A stretch of DNA of 64,000 nucleotides from Bradyrhizobium sp. 141 (GTDB lineage Bacteria > Pseudomonadota > Alphaproteobacteria > Rhizobiales > Xanthobacteraceae): assembly GCF_023074055.1 (NCBI RefSeq), contig NZ_JADPKR010000013.1:496001-560000 (forward strand), written 5' to 3'. How positions within the stretch are numbered: position 1 is the stretch's first letter; each line of letters starts with the position of its first letter. The notes beneath the pieces were generated by a model. That model was not told the DNA's origin, made no database searches, and saw only the letters and a program-made list of their open reading frames with translations. The translations under genes were made by a program, and so were the position numbers. Shown one piece after another: positions 47,466 through 55,647 of this stretch.

Positions 47466-47567
47466 CTAGCGCCCGTAGAACAAGATGCTGGCGATGACGA
47501 GCATCGCCGTCACCGCCAGCATATGCGCGAGCGCTCCCGAGGCCGCCCCCTTGGTGGCTTCCTTCAT
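47466..47567 (-). CDS. 33-residue single-pass membrane protein
   Basis: A short open frame starting with ATG at 47567, preceded by AGGGAG at a good distance, and ending with TAG at 47466. The protein begins MKEATKGAASGALAHM, continues with a hydrophobic helix (LAVTAMLVIASILFYG) and ends in a single Arg. One membrane segment in a protein of 33 residues fits the small membrane proteins that attach to larger complexes. It is bounded by a repeat on one side and about 270 bases of unassigned promoter-like sequence on the other. No function is known. Confidence 0.6.
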   Translation of the reverse strand: MKEATKGAASGALAHMLAVTAMLVIASILFYGR

Positions 47568-47838
47568 GCCTTTTCTCCCTAGACTTGGGCGTGACTCATC
47601 GTTGTGCGGCTAGCGCACCCGACGGCCAATTGTTTTACTCGGAACACCCCATTTGCGAGTACTCACCGCGATTTGTCCCCACGCGGCGAATATCGACTGT
47701 GTCAGGGTCGATCAGCAATGCGGCGGCAATTTGACTCGATGATGTTGCTCCTGCGTCGGCGCAAGAATAGAGTTTCAGAGAACTCTCGCCGACAACGACA
47801 AAGAGCATCAAAAATTTAGGGAAAACTTCAGGAAAATC

Positions 47839-48366
47839 ATGGCCCGCATCAACTATAGCGACCCGTCCAAGGCATCCGACCGCACCCGCGAAATTCTCGA
47901 CAAGAACCGCAACGCCAACATCTTCCGCATGATGGCGCACTCGCCAAGCTATTTCGAGCAGTACTGCCGCTTAGGGGGCGCCATCCGCCACAAGGGCGAG
48001 CTCGACCCCATCGTGCGCGAGCTCGCAATCACCCGCACCGGCATCTTGTGCGAGGCGCCCTACGAGATCGTCGCGCACAAGCGCATCGGCAAGAATGTCG
48101 GCGTCACCGACGAGCAGAACGAGGCGCTCGAGAACTGGGAGGCGGCGACATGCTTCAACGAGGTGCAGCGCGCAGCGCTCGCCTTCACCGACGAGATCGT
48201 GACGCTGAAGAAGCCGACGGATGTGACCTTCAAGGCGATCGCAGCGAAGCTGACGCCGGCCGCGCTGGTCGAGCTGCAGCTTTCGGTCGGCTTCTACATC
48301 ATGACGTCAAAGTTCTTGGAGACATTCGAGATCGACCTCCAGCCCGTGACGGAAGTGGTGGGTTGA
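47839..48366 (+). CDS. Carboxymuconolactone decarboxylase (AhpD-like) family protein
   Basis: A 175-residue all-helical protein of the CMD family. The core RELAITRTGILCEAPYEIVAHKRIG carries one Cys and the distal His, but the second Cys of the AhpD CxxC pair is absent, so peroxidatic disulfide exchange is unlikely and a decarboxylase/lactone-type or unknown activity is more probable. The later FTDEIVTLKKPTD and SVGFYIMTSKFLETF blocks are common to this subgroup. AGGAAA lies before the ATG. It follows 271 bases of non-coding sequence. Confidence 0.82.
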   Translation: MARINYSDPSKASDRTREILDKNRNANIFRMMAHSPSYFEQYCRLGGAIRHKGELDPIVRELAITRTGILCEAPYEIVAHKRIGKNVGVTDEQNEALENWEAATCFNEVQRAALAFTDEIVTLKKPTDVTFKAIAAKLTPAALVELQLSVGFYIMTSKFLETFEIDLQPVTEVVG

Positions 48367-48392
48367 TCCGATAGCAGCGGCGAGGGATGCCG

Positions 48393-48695
48393 ATGACGAT
48401 CGATGAATATGCGGTTTGGGCCGCGAGCCTTGCGAAAGTCGAAGAGCATCCGTCCAACGAGCGGCTGTCCTATCTCGGTCTTGGCCTTGCCGGCGAAGCC
48501 GGCGAGGTCGCCGACCATATCAAGAAGTTGCTGCGCGACGACTGGCTCGACAAGGCGGGTCTGGTCGATGAGCTGGGCGATGTCATCTACTACTGGGCTT
48601 GTCTGTGCGCGGCGACAGGCCAGCAGCCGTCCGAGCTACTGGAGAAGAGTGCGGCGAAGATCAAGCGGCGCCTGAGCGAGGCCGCGAGCCGCTAG
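48393..48695 (+). CDS. MazG-like nucleotide pyrophosphohydrolase
   Basis: A 100-residue all-alpha NTP pyrophosphatase domain. The metal-binding acids are visible in LAGEAGEVADHIKK and in ELGDVIYYWACL, in the order expected for MazG-like proteins (ExxE, then ExxD). Single-domain forms remove damaged or excess nucleotides. The ATG at 48393 has GAGGG six bases upstream, better placed than the ATG at 48387. It is 27 bases after the CMD family gene and could be co-transcribed. Confidence 0.85.
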   Translation: MTIDEYAVWAASLAKVEEHPSNERLSYLGLGLAGEAGEVADHIKKLLRDDWLDKAGLVDELGDVIYYWACLCAATGQQPSELLEKSAAKIKRRLSEAASR

Positions 48696-48747
48696 AGCAA
48701 AAGGCCTAGGCTAAGGTACCGACAGCCTCCACAGCGTCATGGCCGCT

Positions 48748-48807
48748 CTTGTCCCGGCCATCCACGCCTTGCCACGCAGCACGGAGAACGTGGATGCCCG
48801 GGACAAG
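48748..48807. repeat. Palindromic CTTGTCCCGG element
   Basis: CTTGTCCCGGCCATCCACG at 48748-48766 is the reverse complement of CGTGGATGCCCGGGACAAG at 48789-48807 except for one base. It lies between the convergent MazG-like and glutaminase genes and could end both transcripts. Confidence 0.75.
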
Positions 48808-48846
48808 CCCGGGCACGACGACCTGCTGTGAATGAACCACCGTCAC

Positions 48847-50694
48847 TCACGTCGCTGTCAAGATATCCACCCTCGCGTTGGCGACGATCAGGCGGTCGGC
48901 GAGGAGCTGGGACAGATTGCGCATGACGCGCTCGCTGGCGCGTGGGTGCTGCTTGCGGAAGCGTTCGAAATCCTTCAGCGGTACTTCGAACGCGGTCGCC
49001 GCCATGTCGGCAAAGACGTCGGCGGAGCGCGTCGTCTCGAGCAGCGCCATCTCTCCGAAGGCCATGCCGGCAGTCAGCGTCGCCAGCCGCACGCCGTCGG
49101 GCAGCGTGACATGCACCGCACCGCTGCGCAGGAAGAACAGGGAGGAGGCCGGATCGCCCGTGGTGATGATCTTGGCGCCGGCCTGAAAGGTTCGGATCGT
49201 GCAGATCGAAGCGAGATCCGCCAGCTCTTCCTCGCTCATACCTGATAGCAGCGGCTGTTCGGCAAGCTCGGTGGTCTCGTGGAAGTCGATCGAGCCGCCG
49301 TAGCGGTAGACGATCTGGTCCTCGGCCCATTCGATCGCGGTGTCGAGCAGGTAGAAGTCGCGGACGTTCTTCAGCTCGGCGGTCCATTCCCGCAAGCTGT
49401 CCCATTCCTTGGAGGCGCGCCGGACGCCTGACAGCACCACGGTCACGTTCAGTGCGGCGAGCTCCTCGAAAGTTTCGGCGACAAGCCGCGCACCGGCGCG
49501 CGTGGTCGAGGTGACGCGGTGCAGGTCGAACACGACGATTTGCGGCCGCGGTCTTCCCGCCAGCCGGCGCGAGACGTAGTCGACGGCCGACAGCGACAGC
49601 GTGCCGACCAGCTCGATGACCCGCACCTCCTGCTCATGTGCAGCCAGGATTTCGCGCTCCTGCGGCCGGCGCACGCGTCGTGACGGGCTCCTGCCGATAT
49701 CGTAGTCGGCGATGACGGCGTTGCGGGCATCGTCGCTGCGGTTGAGCATGTGCAGATCGTAATGCGAGGACAGCGCCTCGCAGACCTTGATGCCGCGCAC
49801 GCTGTTGCCGTGCTTGTCGAGCTTTGGCGAATAGCTGCCGAGGCCGAGGCGGGCAGGGAGCGCGGCCAGAATGCCGCCGCCGACGCCGCTCTTGGCGGGG
49901 ATGCCGATGCGGTAGATCCATTCGCCGGCATAGTCGTACATGCCCGACGAGGTCATCACCGAGAGCGTGCGCGAGATCGCGTAAGCGCTCAGCACCTGCT
50001 CGCCTGTGACCGGATTGATGCCACGGTTGGCAAGCGTTGCCGCCATCACCGCGATGTCGCGCGCGGTCACCAGCACGGCGCATTGCCGGAAATAGACGTC
50101 GAGCACGGCGGCGACGTTGTCCGAGATCACGGCGTTGGTCTTGAGCAGATAGCCGATGGCGCGGTTGCGGTCGCCGGTCTGGCTTTCGGAGGCATAGACG
50201 GCCTCGTCCACGGCGAGCTCGCGTCCGGCAAAGCGGCCGAGCGCCAGGCGAATCTGCTCGAAAGCGTCGGCGCCCTTGCTGTCGTAGATCAGTCCGGTGC
50301 AGGCGATTGCGCCGGCATTGACCATCGGGTTGAACGGATGGTTCTCCGAATTGAGCCGGATCGAGTTGAAAGGGTCACCCGAGGGCTCGACACCGATCGC
50401 GCTCTCGACCTTGCCTGCGCCCAAAAGGTCCAGCGCCAGCGCGAACACGAACGGCTTCGACATCGACTGGATGGTGAAGGGCACCCTGGAGTCGCCGACC
50501 TCGTAGACGTGGCCATCCAGTGTCGCGAGGCTGATGCCGAAATAGGCAGGATCGGCCTTGCTCAGCTCGGGAATGTAATCGGCGACATGGCCCGAGGTTT
50601 CCGCGGAGAATTCGTTGAGGCAATTGTCCAGAAACCGCAGCAAAGGCGGCTTCGAGCGGGTCCAGGCGGAGGCGGGAGGCGAGAGCGGTGTCAT
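48847..50694 (-). CDS. glsA: Glutaminase A fused to STAS and cyclic-nucleotide-binding domains
   Basis: A 615-residue multidomain enzyme. Residues about 20-305 are a serine glutaminase (IQSMSKPFVFALAL with Ser and Lys of the beta-lactamase-like site, MVNAGAIACTGL, SGMYDYAGEW), which hydrolyses glutamine to glutamate and ammonia. Residues about 340-440 form a STAS domain (VRVIELVGTLSLSAVDYVSRR, IVVFDLHRVTSTTRAGARL). Residues about 480-600 are a cNMP-binding domain with the phosphate cassette FGEMALLETTRSADVF including the binding Arg. Activity is thus probably controlled by a cyclic nucleotide. It begins 21 bases after the TRAP permease stop. The longer TTG start adds seven residues. Confidence 0.9.
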   Translation of the reverse strand: MTPLSPPASAWTRSKPPLLRFLDNCLNEFSAETSGHVADYIPELSKADPAYFGISLATLDGHVYEVGDSRVPFTIQSMSKPFVFALALDLLGAGKVESAIGVEPSGDPFNSIRLNSENHPFNPMVNAGAIACTGLIYDSKGADAFEQIRLALGRFAGRELAVDEAVYASESQTGDRNRAIGYLLKTNAVISDNVAAVLDVYFRQCAVLVTARDIAVMAATLANRGINPVTGEQVLSAYAISRTLSVMTSSGMYDYAGEWIYRIGIPAKSGVGGGILAALPARLGLGSYSPKLDKHGNSVRGIKVCEALSSHYDLHMLNRSDDARNAVIADYDIGRSPSRRVRRPQEREILAAHEQEVRVIELVGTLSLSAVDYVSRRLAGRPRPQIVVFDLHRVTSTTRAGARLVAETFEELAALNVTVVLSGVRRASKEWDSLREWTAELKNVRDFYLLDTAIEWAEDQIVYRYGGSIDFHETTELAEQPLLSGMSEEELADLASICTIRTFQAGAKIITTGDPASSLFFLRSGAVHVTLPDGVRLATLTAGMAFGEMALLETTRSADVFADMAATAFEVPLKDFERFRKQHPRASERVMRNLSQLLADRLIVANARVDILTAT

Positions 50695-50715
50695 CGCCTC
50701 ACTTGTGCAACGCAA

Positions 50716-52788
50716 TCAGGGGGCGCGCAACCCGTCCGGCACCACGGTCTGCCGCCGGACCAGGACAAGCGCCAGCAAGACCGTAGGCGCGAGGATGGCA
50801 AGGCCCAGCAGCGTCACCTGCAGCTGCGACAGCGGCATGATCCCGCCGCCGGGCGTGGCCACCACGAAGCCGCCGATCACCAGCAGCACGCGGATCGGCC
50901 ACTCCAGCGCACCAGTACCGCGCAAGTCGCCGACGAAGGCCTGGTAACCCTGGATGCCGGCACAGATGAACAGCGTGCCGAACGCGGCAAGACCCATCAG
51001 GCCGAGGCCGGCCAGATACGGGCTCGGCCCCTGCAATACCAGCGCCGGATTGAGCACGAAGAAGAACGGCAGGAAATAGATGATGCTGCCGACCCACATC
51101 GATTCCCAGCCCGTCTTCATCGCCGGCGAGCCGGCGATGCCGGCTGCGGCGAACGAAGCAATCGCGACCGGCGGGGTGATCGACGACAGCATGCCCCAGT
51201 AGAAAATGAACATGTGCACCGCCATGCGGTTCAGCCCGAGCTTCTCCAGCGCAGGCGCGACCAGGATGGCGAGGAAGATGTAGCAGGCCGTCGTCGTCAG
51301 GCCGAGGCCGAGGATGAGGCTGGTGAGGGCGCACATCCCGAGCAGCAGGAAGGGATTGTCGCCGGCAATATGCAGGAGGTCATTGGCAAGGCTCGACACA
51401 ACGCCGGTCATCGAGAACGCGCCGATCAGGAGGCCGCAGCCGGCGAGGATGCCGACGAGCTCGACGAAGGTGCGTCCGTTGACCTCCAGGAATTTGCCGA
51501 TCGTCGCAGGCGTCCAGCGCGTCTCCTTGGAGAACAACTGGTTGAGGACCAGCAGCAGCGCGGTGGCGTAGAACGGCGCGTGGCTCTCGCGCTTGAAATA
51601 GAGCAGCATCACGATCAGCAGCGCGATGACGAAGACGTAGTACCAGCCGTCCTTGATCGTATCCATGACGCGCGGCAGATCGGCGCGCGGAATGCCTTTC
51701 AGCCCGTGCCGCGCCGCATAGGCGTCGACCTGCATGAACAGGCCGACGTAATAGAGCACGGCGGGAATGATCGCGGCGAGCGCGACGTCGGCGTAGCTGA
51801 CGTTGAGGAATTGCGCGATCACGAAGGCGGTGGCGCCCATCACCGGCGGCGCCAGCACCGCGCCGGTCGAGGCGCAGGCCTCGATCGCGGCGGCATAGGA
51901 GGCACGAAAGCCGCTCTTCTTCATGACGGGGATAGTCATGGTGCCGGCGGTCAAAACGTTGGAGATGATCGAGCCCGACATCATGCCGAGCAGGCCGCTC
52001 GCAAAGATGCAGACCTTCGCCGCGCCGCCGCGGAACGTGCCGCACATCGCGAAAGAAAGATTGATGAAGAATTTGCCCGCGCCGGTCATCATCAGCGCGG
52101 TGCCGAACACGAGGAAGCCGATCACGGTGTCGGCGAAGGCCTGGATGGGAATGCCGAGCAGGCTTTCGCCCGAGAGCACGTGATAGGCGGTCGCCTGCTC
52201 CAGCGTCGATTGGGTGCCGCGGAAGGGGCCGAGCCAGCGGGCCTCGGCAAACAGCGGATAGACGGTGAAGGGGAGCACGCTCAAGAGCAGGCTCCAGCCG
52301 CCGGTGCGGCGCAGCGCCTCCAACAGCATCACCCACATCACGAGGCCGGCGGCGATCACGCTGGTCGGCGCGCCGCCGAACTCCCAGCCGGCCTCGGCCG
52401 CCTTGCGCACGCTCGACATCAGCAGCAGCGATGCGGCAAAAGTCGCGACGAAGAGCAACAGGTCGTACCAGGGAATCCGATCGAGCGGTGCGCGTTCCGT
52501 GCCCGGGAAGATCAGGAAGGTGAACGGCAGCATCAAGGCGATCAGGAGGTAGAAATACTCCGTGTTGAGCTGAGTGTAGCCGATGAAGAAGCGCAGCGAG
52601 AATTGCTGGTTGATGCAGAGCAGGATCGTCGCCGCGGTCGCGACCACCAGCGTCCAGCGCCAGCCGCCGCGCAAGGTGCGCACGCGCGTCACCTCAGCTT
52701 CCTGCATGTTGCCGGCGGCGCCGTGCGGATCGTCGAACACGACCCGCTTGGGCTCGTCTTGCGGGGCGGTGGAGGTGGAAGACATCAT
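50716..52788 (-). CDS. TRAP transporter permease, fused small and large subunits (TAXI type)
   Basis: A 690-residue inner-membrane protein with about 16-18 hydrophobic segments. The N-terminal third corresponds to the small DctQ-like subunit and the rest to the DctM-like subunit, including GAGKFFINLSFAMCGTFRGGAAKVCIFASGLLGMMSGS and the later SMTGVVSSLANDLLHIAGDN. Fused permeases of this kind work with TAXI-type binding proteins, one of which is encoded just upstream. A glutaminase gene follows at once, so glutamine or glutamate related traffic is plausible. Transport is sodium- or proton-driven. Confidence 0.92.
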   Translation of the reverse strand: MMSSTSTAPQDEPKRVVFDDPHGAAGNMQEAEVTRVRTLRGGWRWTLVVATAATILLCINQQFSLRFFIGYTQLNTEYFYLLIALMLPFTFLIFPGTERAPLDRIPWYDLLLFVATFAASLLLMSSVRKAAEAGWEFGGAPTSVIAAGLVMWVMLLEALRRTGGWSLLLSVLPFTVYPLFAEARWLGPFRGTQSTLEQATAYHVLSGESLLGIPIQAFADTVIGFLVFGTALMMTGAGKFFINLSFAMCGTFRGGAAKVCIFASGLLGMMSGSIISNVLTAGTMTIPVMKKSGFRASYAAAIEACASTGAVLAPPVMGATAFVIAQFLNVSYADVALAAIIPAVLYYVGLFMQVDAYAARHGLKGIPRADLPRVMDTIKDGWYYVFVIALLIVMLLYFKRESHAPFYATALLLVLNQLFSKETRWTPATIGKFLEVNGRTFVELVGILAGCGLLIGAFSMTGVVSSLANDLLHIAGDNPFLLLGMCALTSLILGLGLTTTACYIFLAILVAPALEKLGLNRMAVHMFIFYWGMLSSITPPVAIASFAAAGIAGSPAMKTGWESMWVGSIIYFLPFFFVLNPALVLQGPSPYLAGLGLMGLAAFGTLFICAGIQGYQAFVGDLRGTGALEWPIRVLLVIGGFVVATPGGGIMPLSQLQVTLLGLAILAPTVLLALVLVRRQTVVPDGLRAP

Positions 52789-52864
52789 TGATCCCGAAGC
52801 GTCGACTGGAAATTGCTAACTAGGCGAATGGCAGTTGTTTGAATCGCTCGGGCCGCGGGCTCAA

Positions 52865-52980
52865 CCTCTCCCGCTTGCGGGAGAGGTTGGCGCGCAGCGC
52901 CGGGTGAGGGTTTTCTCCTCTGGGGGAATCCCACCGCGGAGACACCCTCTCCCCAACCCTCTCCCGCAAGCGGGAGAGGG
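52865..52980. repeat. Two GCGGGAGAGG hairpins between the TAXI binding-protein and permease genes
   Basis: CCTCTCCCGC-TT-GCGGGAGAGG at 52865-52886 and CCCTCTCCCGC-AA-GCGGGAGAGGG at 52957-52980 are perfect hairpins of nearly the same sequence with complementary loops; they also pair with one another. They fill most of the gap 52789-53021 and could lower permease expression relative to the binding protein. Confidence 0.8.
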
Positions 52981-53021
52981 AGCGCACTGCCGTCCTGGCA
53001 ACCGTCAATTCCATTGCCAGA

Positions 53022-54188
53022 CTATTCGTCGAACCCGCTCGGCATGTCGGCTTTCGCAAGCGCGGCTGCCCGCGCCTTCATCCAGCCGTCGAGGAAGGCC
53101 TTGTCATCCGATGGCGGATTGGATTTGCCGTACTCCGCCCACGCCGCGCCGAGCACCTCCTGCCGCTTGATCAGCTTGTTGTTGTGCGCCTCCTGCGCAT
53201 CGCTCCAATGCCCGGCTTCCTTCAGCGCCTTCACCGCGCCGGGATGCACCGGCACCACCCAGTTCTTGGTCTGGCGGTCGGCGGCGAGACCGCCGGCGCC
53301 GGGCGCGGAATCCTTGTAGGCGTCGTAGTTCACGATCATCGCCTTGGTCATCGCATAGACCTGGTCGGCCGGCTGCGAAGCGTAGGCGACGAAGATCGGG
53401 TAGGGGTAATTGCCGAGCTCGACCGGCTTGTCCGGCGAAATGCCGGCGCCGCAGGTCGCGGTCTGCGGGAAGAAGAACGATCCGACCTTCTGCATCCGCG
53501 CCCAGCCTTCCTTGTCCTTGGCTGGCAGCGGCGGCCAGATCAGGCCACGCGGCGAGGTCTCGGCCTCTTTGGCGGGGCCGGTGATGGTGGTGCCGAAGGC
53601 GGCATCGACGTCGTTGTTGATCAGTCCTTTCCACATCGCGCCGTAGCTCGCGAACTCGACGGCCTTGATGTCCTTCTGCGTCAGCCCCGCGAAGGCGAGC
53701 ACCGCGAGCGAATTCTGGTTCAGCGCGGGCGAGCCGACCACGAAGCCGACGCGCTTGCCCTTGAGGTCCTTCAACTCCTTCACGCCGGTGTCGGCGGCAA
53801 CGCCCAGCGAGCCGCAATTGCAGTCGACGGACGAGAGCAGGATCTGGAGCGGCTGCGGGCCCCATTCCTTCGACCCGAACTCGAACACGCCTTCCTGTGC
53901 GAAATAGGTGCCCGATCCCATCGCAGATGAAACCGCGCGTTTGGCGCGCAGCGGCGCGAGGCGTGCGACGTCGTTGCCTGCGGGGAGCACGCGCACGTCG
54001 GTGCCGTATTTGTCCTTCATCATCTTGCCGACGCCGACCGCGATGTTGAAGCCGGCGGTTCCGGTGTCGTAGGCCGTGAAGGTCAAGGTCGCCGGCAGCT
54101 TGACGTCCTCGGCGAACGAGTAGCGTGTAGACGCAATAGAAATACCCGCCACCAAGGCAGGCGCGAGTATGAGCAGCCCACGAAGCAT
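53022..54188 (-). CDS. TAXI family TRAP transporter substrate-binding protein
   Basis: A 388-residue periplasmic binding protein. The signal peptide is MLRGLLILAPALVAGISIAST, followed by the TAXI-family opening LTFTAYDTGTAGFNIAVGVGKMM and KGKRVGFVVGSPALNQNSLAV. Four Cys (VDCNCGSLG, TATCGAG) may form disulfides. TAXI proteins bind small organic acids; a family member from Thermus binds glutamate or glutamine. The ATG at 54188 has GAGGG before it. A hairpin and two palindromic direct repeats lie upstream in its leader. It feeds the fused permease downstream. Confidence 0.9.
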   Translation of the reverse strand: MLRGLLILAPALVAGISIASTRYSFAEDVKLPATLTFTAYDTGTAGFNIAVGVGKMMKDKYGTDVRVLPAGNDVARLAPLRAKRAVSSAMGSGTYFAQEGVFEFGSKEWGPQPLQILLSSVDCNCGSLGVAADTGVKELKDLKGKRVGFVVGSPALNQNSLAVLAFAGLTQKDIKAVEFASYGAMWKGLINNDVDAAFGTTITGPAKEAETSPRGLIWPPLPAKDKEGWARMQKVGSFFFPQTATCGAGISPDKPVELGNYPYPIFVAYASQPADQVYAMTKAMIVNYDAYKDSAPGAGGLAADRQTKNWVVPVHPGAVKALKEAGHWSDAQEAHNNKLIKRQEVLGAAWAEYGKSNPPSDDKAFLDGWMKARAAALAKADMPSGFDE

Positions 54189-54202
54189 GTTTCCCTCCCT
54201 CC

Positions 54203-54225
54203 ATCTTCGCGTTTGTCGCGAAGAT
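54203..54225 (-). promoter_or_regulatory. 5' leader hairpin before the TAXI binding-protein gene
   Basis: ATCTTCGCG (54203-54211) and CGCGAAGAT (54217-54225) form a perfect nine-base stem with a five-base loop, just upstream of the AGGGAGGG ribosome-binding region of the gene that starts at 54188. It could protect the mRNA 5' end or control translation. Confidence 0.6.
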
Positions 54226-54233
54226 TTTCTTTC

Positions 54234-54263
54234 TTTGTTTGAAACACAGTTTTGTTTGAAACA
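54234..54263. promoter_or_regulatory. Tandem palindromic repeats, likely operator of the TAXI/TRAP/glutaminase unit
   Basis: The 13-base sequence TTTGTTTGAAACA occurs exactly twice (54234-54246 and 54251-54263), 17 bases apart. Each contains the palindrome TGTTT-G-AAACA. The pair lies 46 to 75 bases before the TAXI start, in the expected promoter region, and looks like a double binding site for a regulator. Confidence 0.6.
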
Positions 54264-54354
54264 GATCATGTCACCGCGATCAAGCGATGGCAACGCCGAC
54301 CGCGAACGTGGAAACAAGGACAGACAGATTGTCGCGGGAACGACGGATGCGCCG

Positions 54355-54576
54355 TTAATTCGCGACGATCGCGATCGCCTGTCCCTCGGCAACGATGTCG
54401 TCGAGTTTCACCAGAAGCGACGTGATCGTGCCGTTCGCAGGCGAAGGCACCGGTATCTCCATCTTCATCGCTTCGACCACCACAATTTCATCTCCATCCG
54501 CGACGGTTCCTCCAACTTGCACGGGAGTTGCGCAGATGCGTCCCGCGACCTCGGTGACGATCTTAATTTCTGGCAT
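54355..54576 (-). CDS. Free-standing biotin carrier protein (biotinyl/lipoyl domain)
   Basis: A 73-residue protein that consists of a single biotinyl domain. The biotinylation motif EAMKMEIPV, with the target Lys at residue 42, is intact, and the surrounding strands (ICATPVQVGGTVADGDEIVVV; GTITSLLVKLDDIVAEGQAIAIV) match short biotin carriers of multi-subunit acyl-CoA or oxaloacetate-type carboxylases. The ATG at 54576 begins MPEIKIVTEV. It lies opposite the IclR gene, beyond which a carboxyltransferase subunit is encoded. No biotin carboxylase subunit is in the window. Confidence 0.88.
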   Translation of the reverse strand: MPEIKIVTEVAGRICATPVQVGGTVADGDEIVVVEAMKMEIPVPSPANGTITSLLVKLDDIVAEGQAIAIVAN

Positions 54577-54631
54577 GCCATCGCCTTTTTGTTGTCGTTG
54601 CAAAATGCCTGAGGTAGCGTCGTCTGCAAGT

Positions 54632-54655
54632 GGAATTTAATTCCGCAGAGCGGAA
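54632..54655. promoter_or_regulatory. IclR-type operator in the divergent promoter
   Basis: TTCCGC-AGA-GCGGAA at 54641-54655 is a perfect inverted repeat, 17 bases before the IclR start. It overlaps a second dyad, GGAAT-TTA-ATTCC at 54632-54644. IclR-family proteins bind such 15-base palindromes, and the position between the biotin carrier and the iclR-carboxyltransferase genes would let it govern both. Confidence 0.7.
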
Positions 54656-54672
54656 CAGACGGTAGGGAACAA

Positions 54673-55647
54673 ATGGGACGACGATCGGAGCGGTTGAGTA
54701 GGCAAGGCATGCTCGCTGGCGATGCCGGTGAGGGTGATGTCATCCAGGTGGTCTCGCGCGCGTTCGACGTGTTGCGATGCTTCGAGGGCCACGACGCGAG
54801 GCTCGGCAATCTCGAGATTTCGAATCGCTGCGGCCTGCCGCGCTCGACGGTGTCGCGGCTCACGCACACGCTGACGCGGATGGGACAACTGGTCTATCTG
54901 CCGCGTGATCAAAAATATCGCATCGGCCCGAGCGCGGTGGCGATGAGCGCTTCGATGATGAAGGGCGCACAGCTGCGCAGCATGATCCGCCAGCGGCTGC
55001 AGGAAGTTGCCGAGCAGCTTCCCGGCACGGTCGGCTTAGTCGTGCCCGATCGCTTCAATCTCGTCTATCTCCAGTTCGCGCGCTCGGCCTCTGCGCTCGG
55101 CCTGCACGAGGGCACCGGCAGCCGCATCTCGATGGCCTCCACCGCAGCAGGCGCGGCCTACACGGCGGCGTTGTCGCCGGAAGTCGGCGATGCCTTCATC
55201 GCGGAGATGGAGCGCGAAGCGCCCGAGGCTGCGAAGATCCTCAGGCCCCGCATCGAGGCCAACCGGCAGATGCTGCGCGAGCGCGGCTATGTCGTGGCCT
55301 GCGGCCTGTGGAGCCCGCACATCAATGGCCTCGCGGTGCCGATCTGGTCACCGCAATATCAGACCTTCGTGGTCATCACGATTGGTCTGCTCTCGGCGAT
55401 GTATGACGAGCAGCGTCTGCATGACGAAGTCGCCCCGCTGATGCTGCAGCTTGGCCGCTCGCTCGGCAGCCTGGTGGAAGGCGCGGAGGGCGATGCCTTC
55501 AACAACCGCATCTCGCGTAAGCCGGTCGCCATGGCCGTGCACAACAATAACAAGCCGATCAATTCGGAGGGAGTGAATGAACTGGAAGCCGGAACTCGAC
55601 GAGCTCGCCCGGCGCGAAGCCTTCGCGCGGGAGATGGGCGGCGTTGA
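54673..55647 (+). CDS. IclR-family transcriptional regulator
   Basis: A 324-residue regulator with an N-terminal winged helix (VIQVVSRAFDVLRCFEGHDARLGNLEISNRCGLPRSTVSRLTHTLTRMG split over residues about 20-75) and a C-terminal GAF-like effector domain (STAAGAAYTAAL, ERGYVVACGLWSPHINGLAVPIW). It is longer than most IclR proteins at both ends, and its last 71 bases overlap the next gene in another frame. It probably controls the divergent biotin carrier and the downstream carboxyltransferase through the palindrome at 54641-54655. The effector is likely an organic acid or its CoA ester. Confidence 0.88.
   Translation: MGRRSERLSRQGMLAGDAGEGDVIQVVSRAFDVLRCFEGHDARLGNLEISNRCGLPRSTVSRLTHTLTRMGQLVYLPRDQKYRIGPSAVAMSASMMKGAQLRSMIRQRLQEVAEQLPGTVGLVVPDRFNLVYLQFARSASALGLHEGTGSRISMASTAAGAAYTAALSPEVGDAFIAEMEREAPEAAKILRPRIEANRQMLRERGYVVACGLWSPHINGLAVPIWSPQYQTFVVITIGLLSAMYDEQRLHDEVAPLMLQLGRSLGSLVEGAEGDAFNNRISRKPVAMAVHNNNKPINSEGVNELEAGTRRARPARSLRAGDGRR

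Noticed and set aside
49750..52791. About 1000-codon open frame on the plus strand opposite the glutaminase and TRAP genes
   Set aside because: It crosses two real genes and has low-complexity composition with no domain; it is a shadow of the minus-strand genes.
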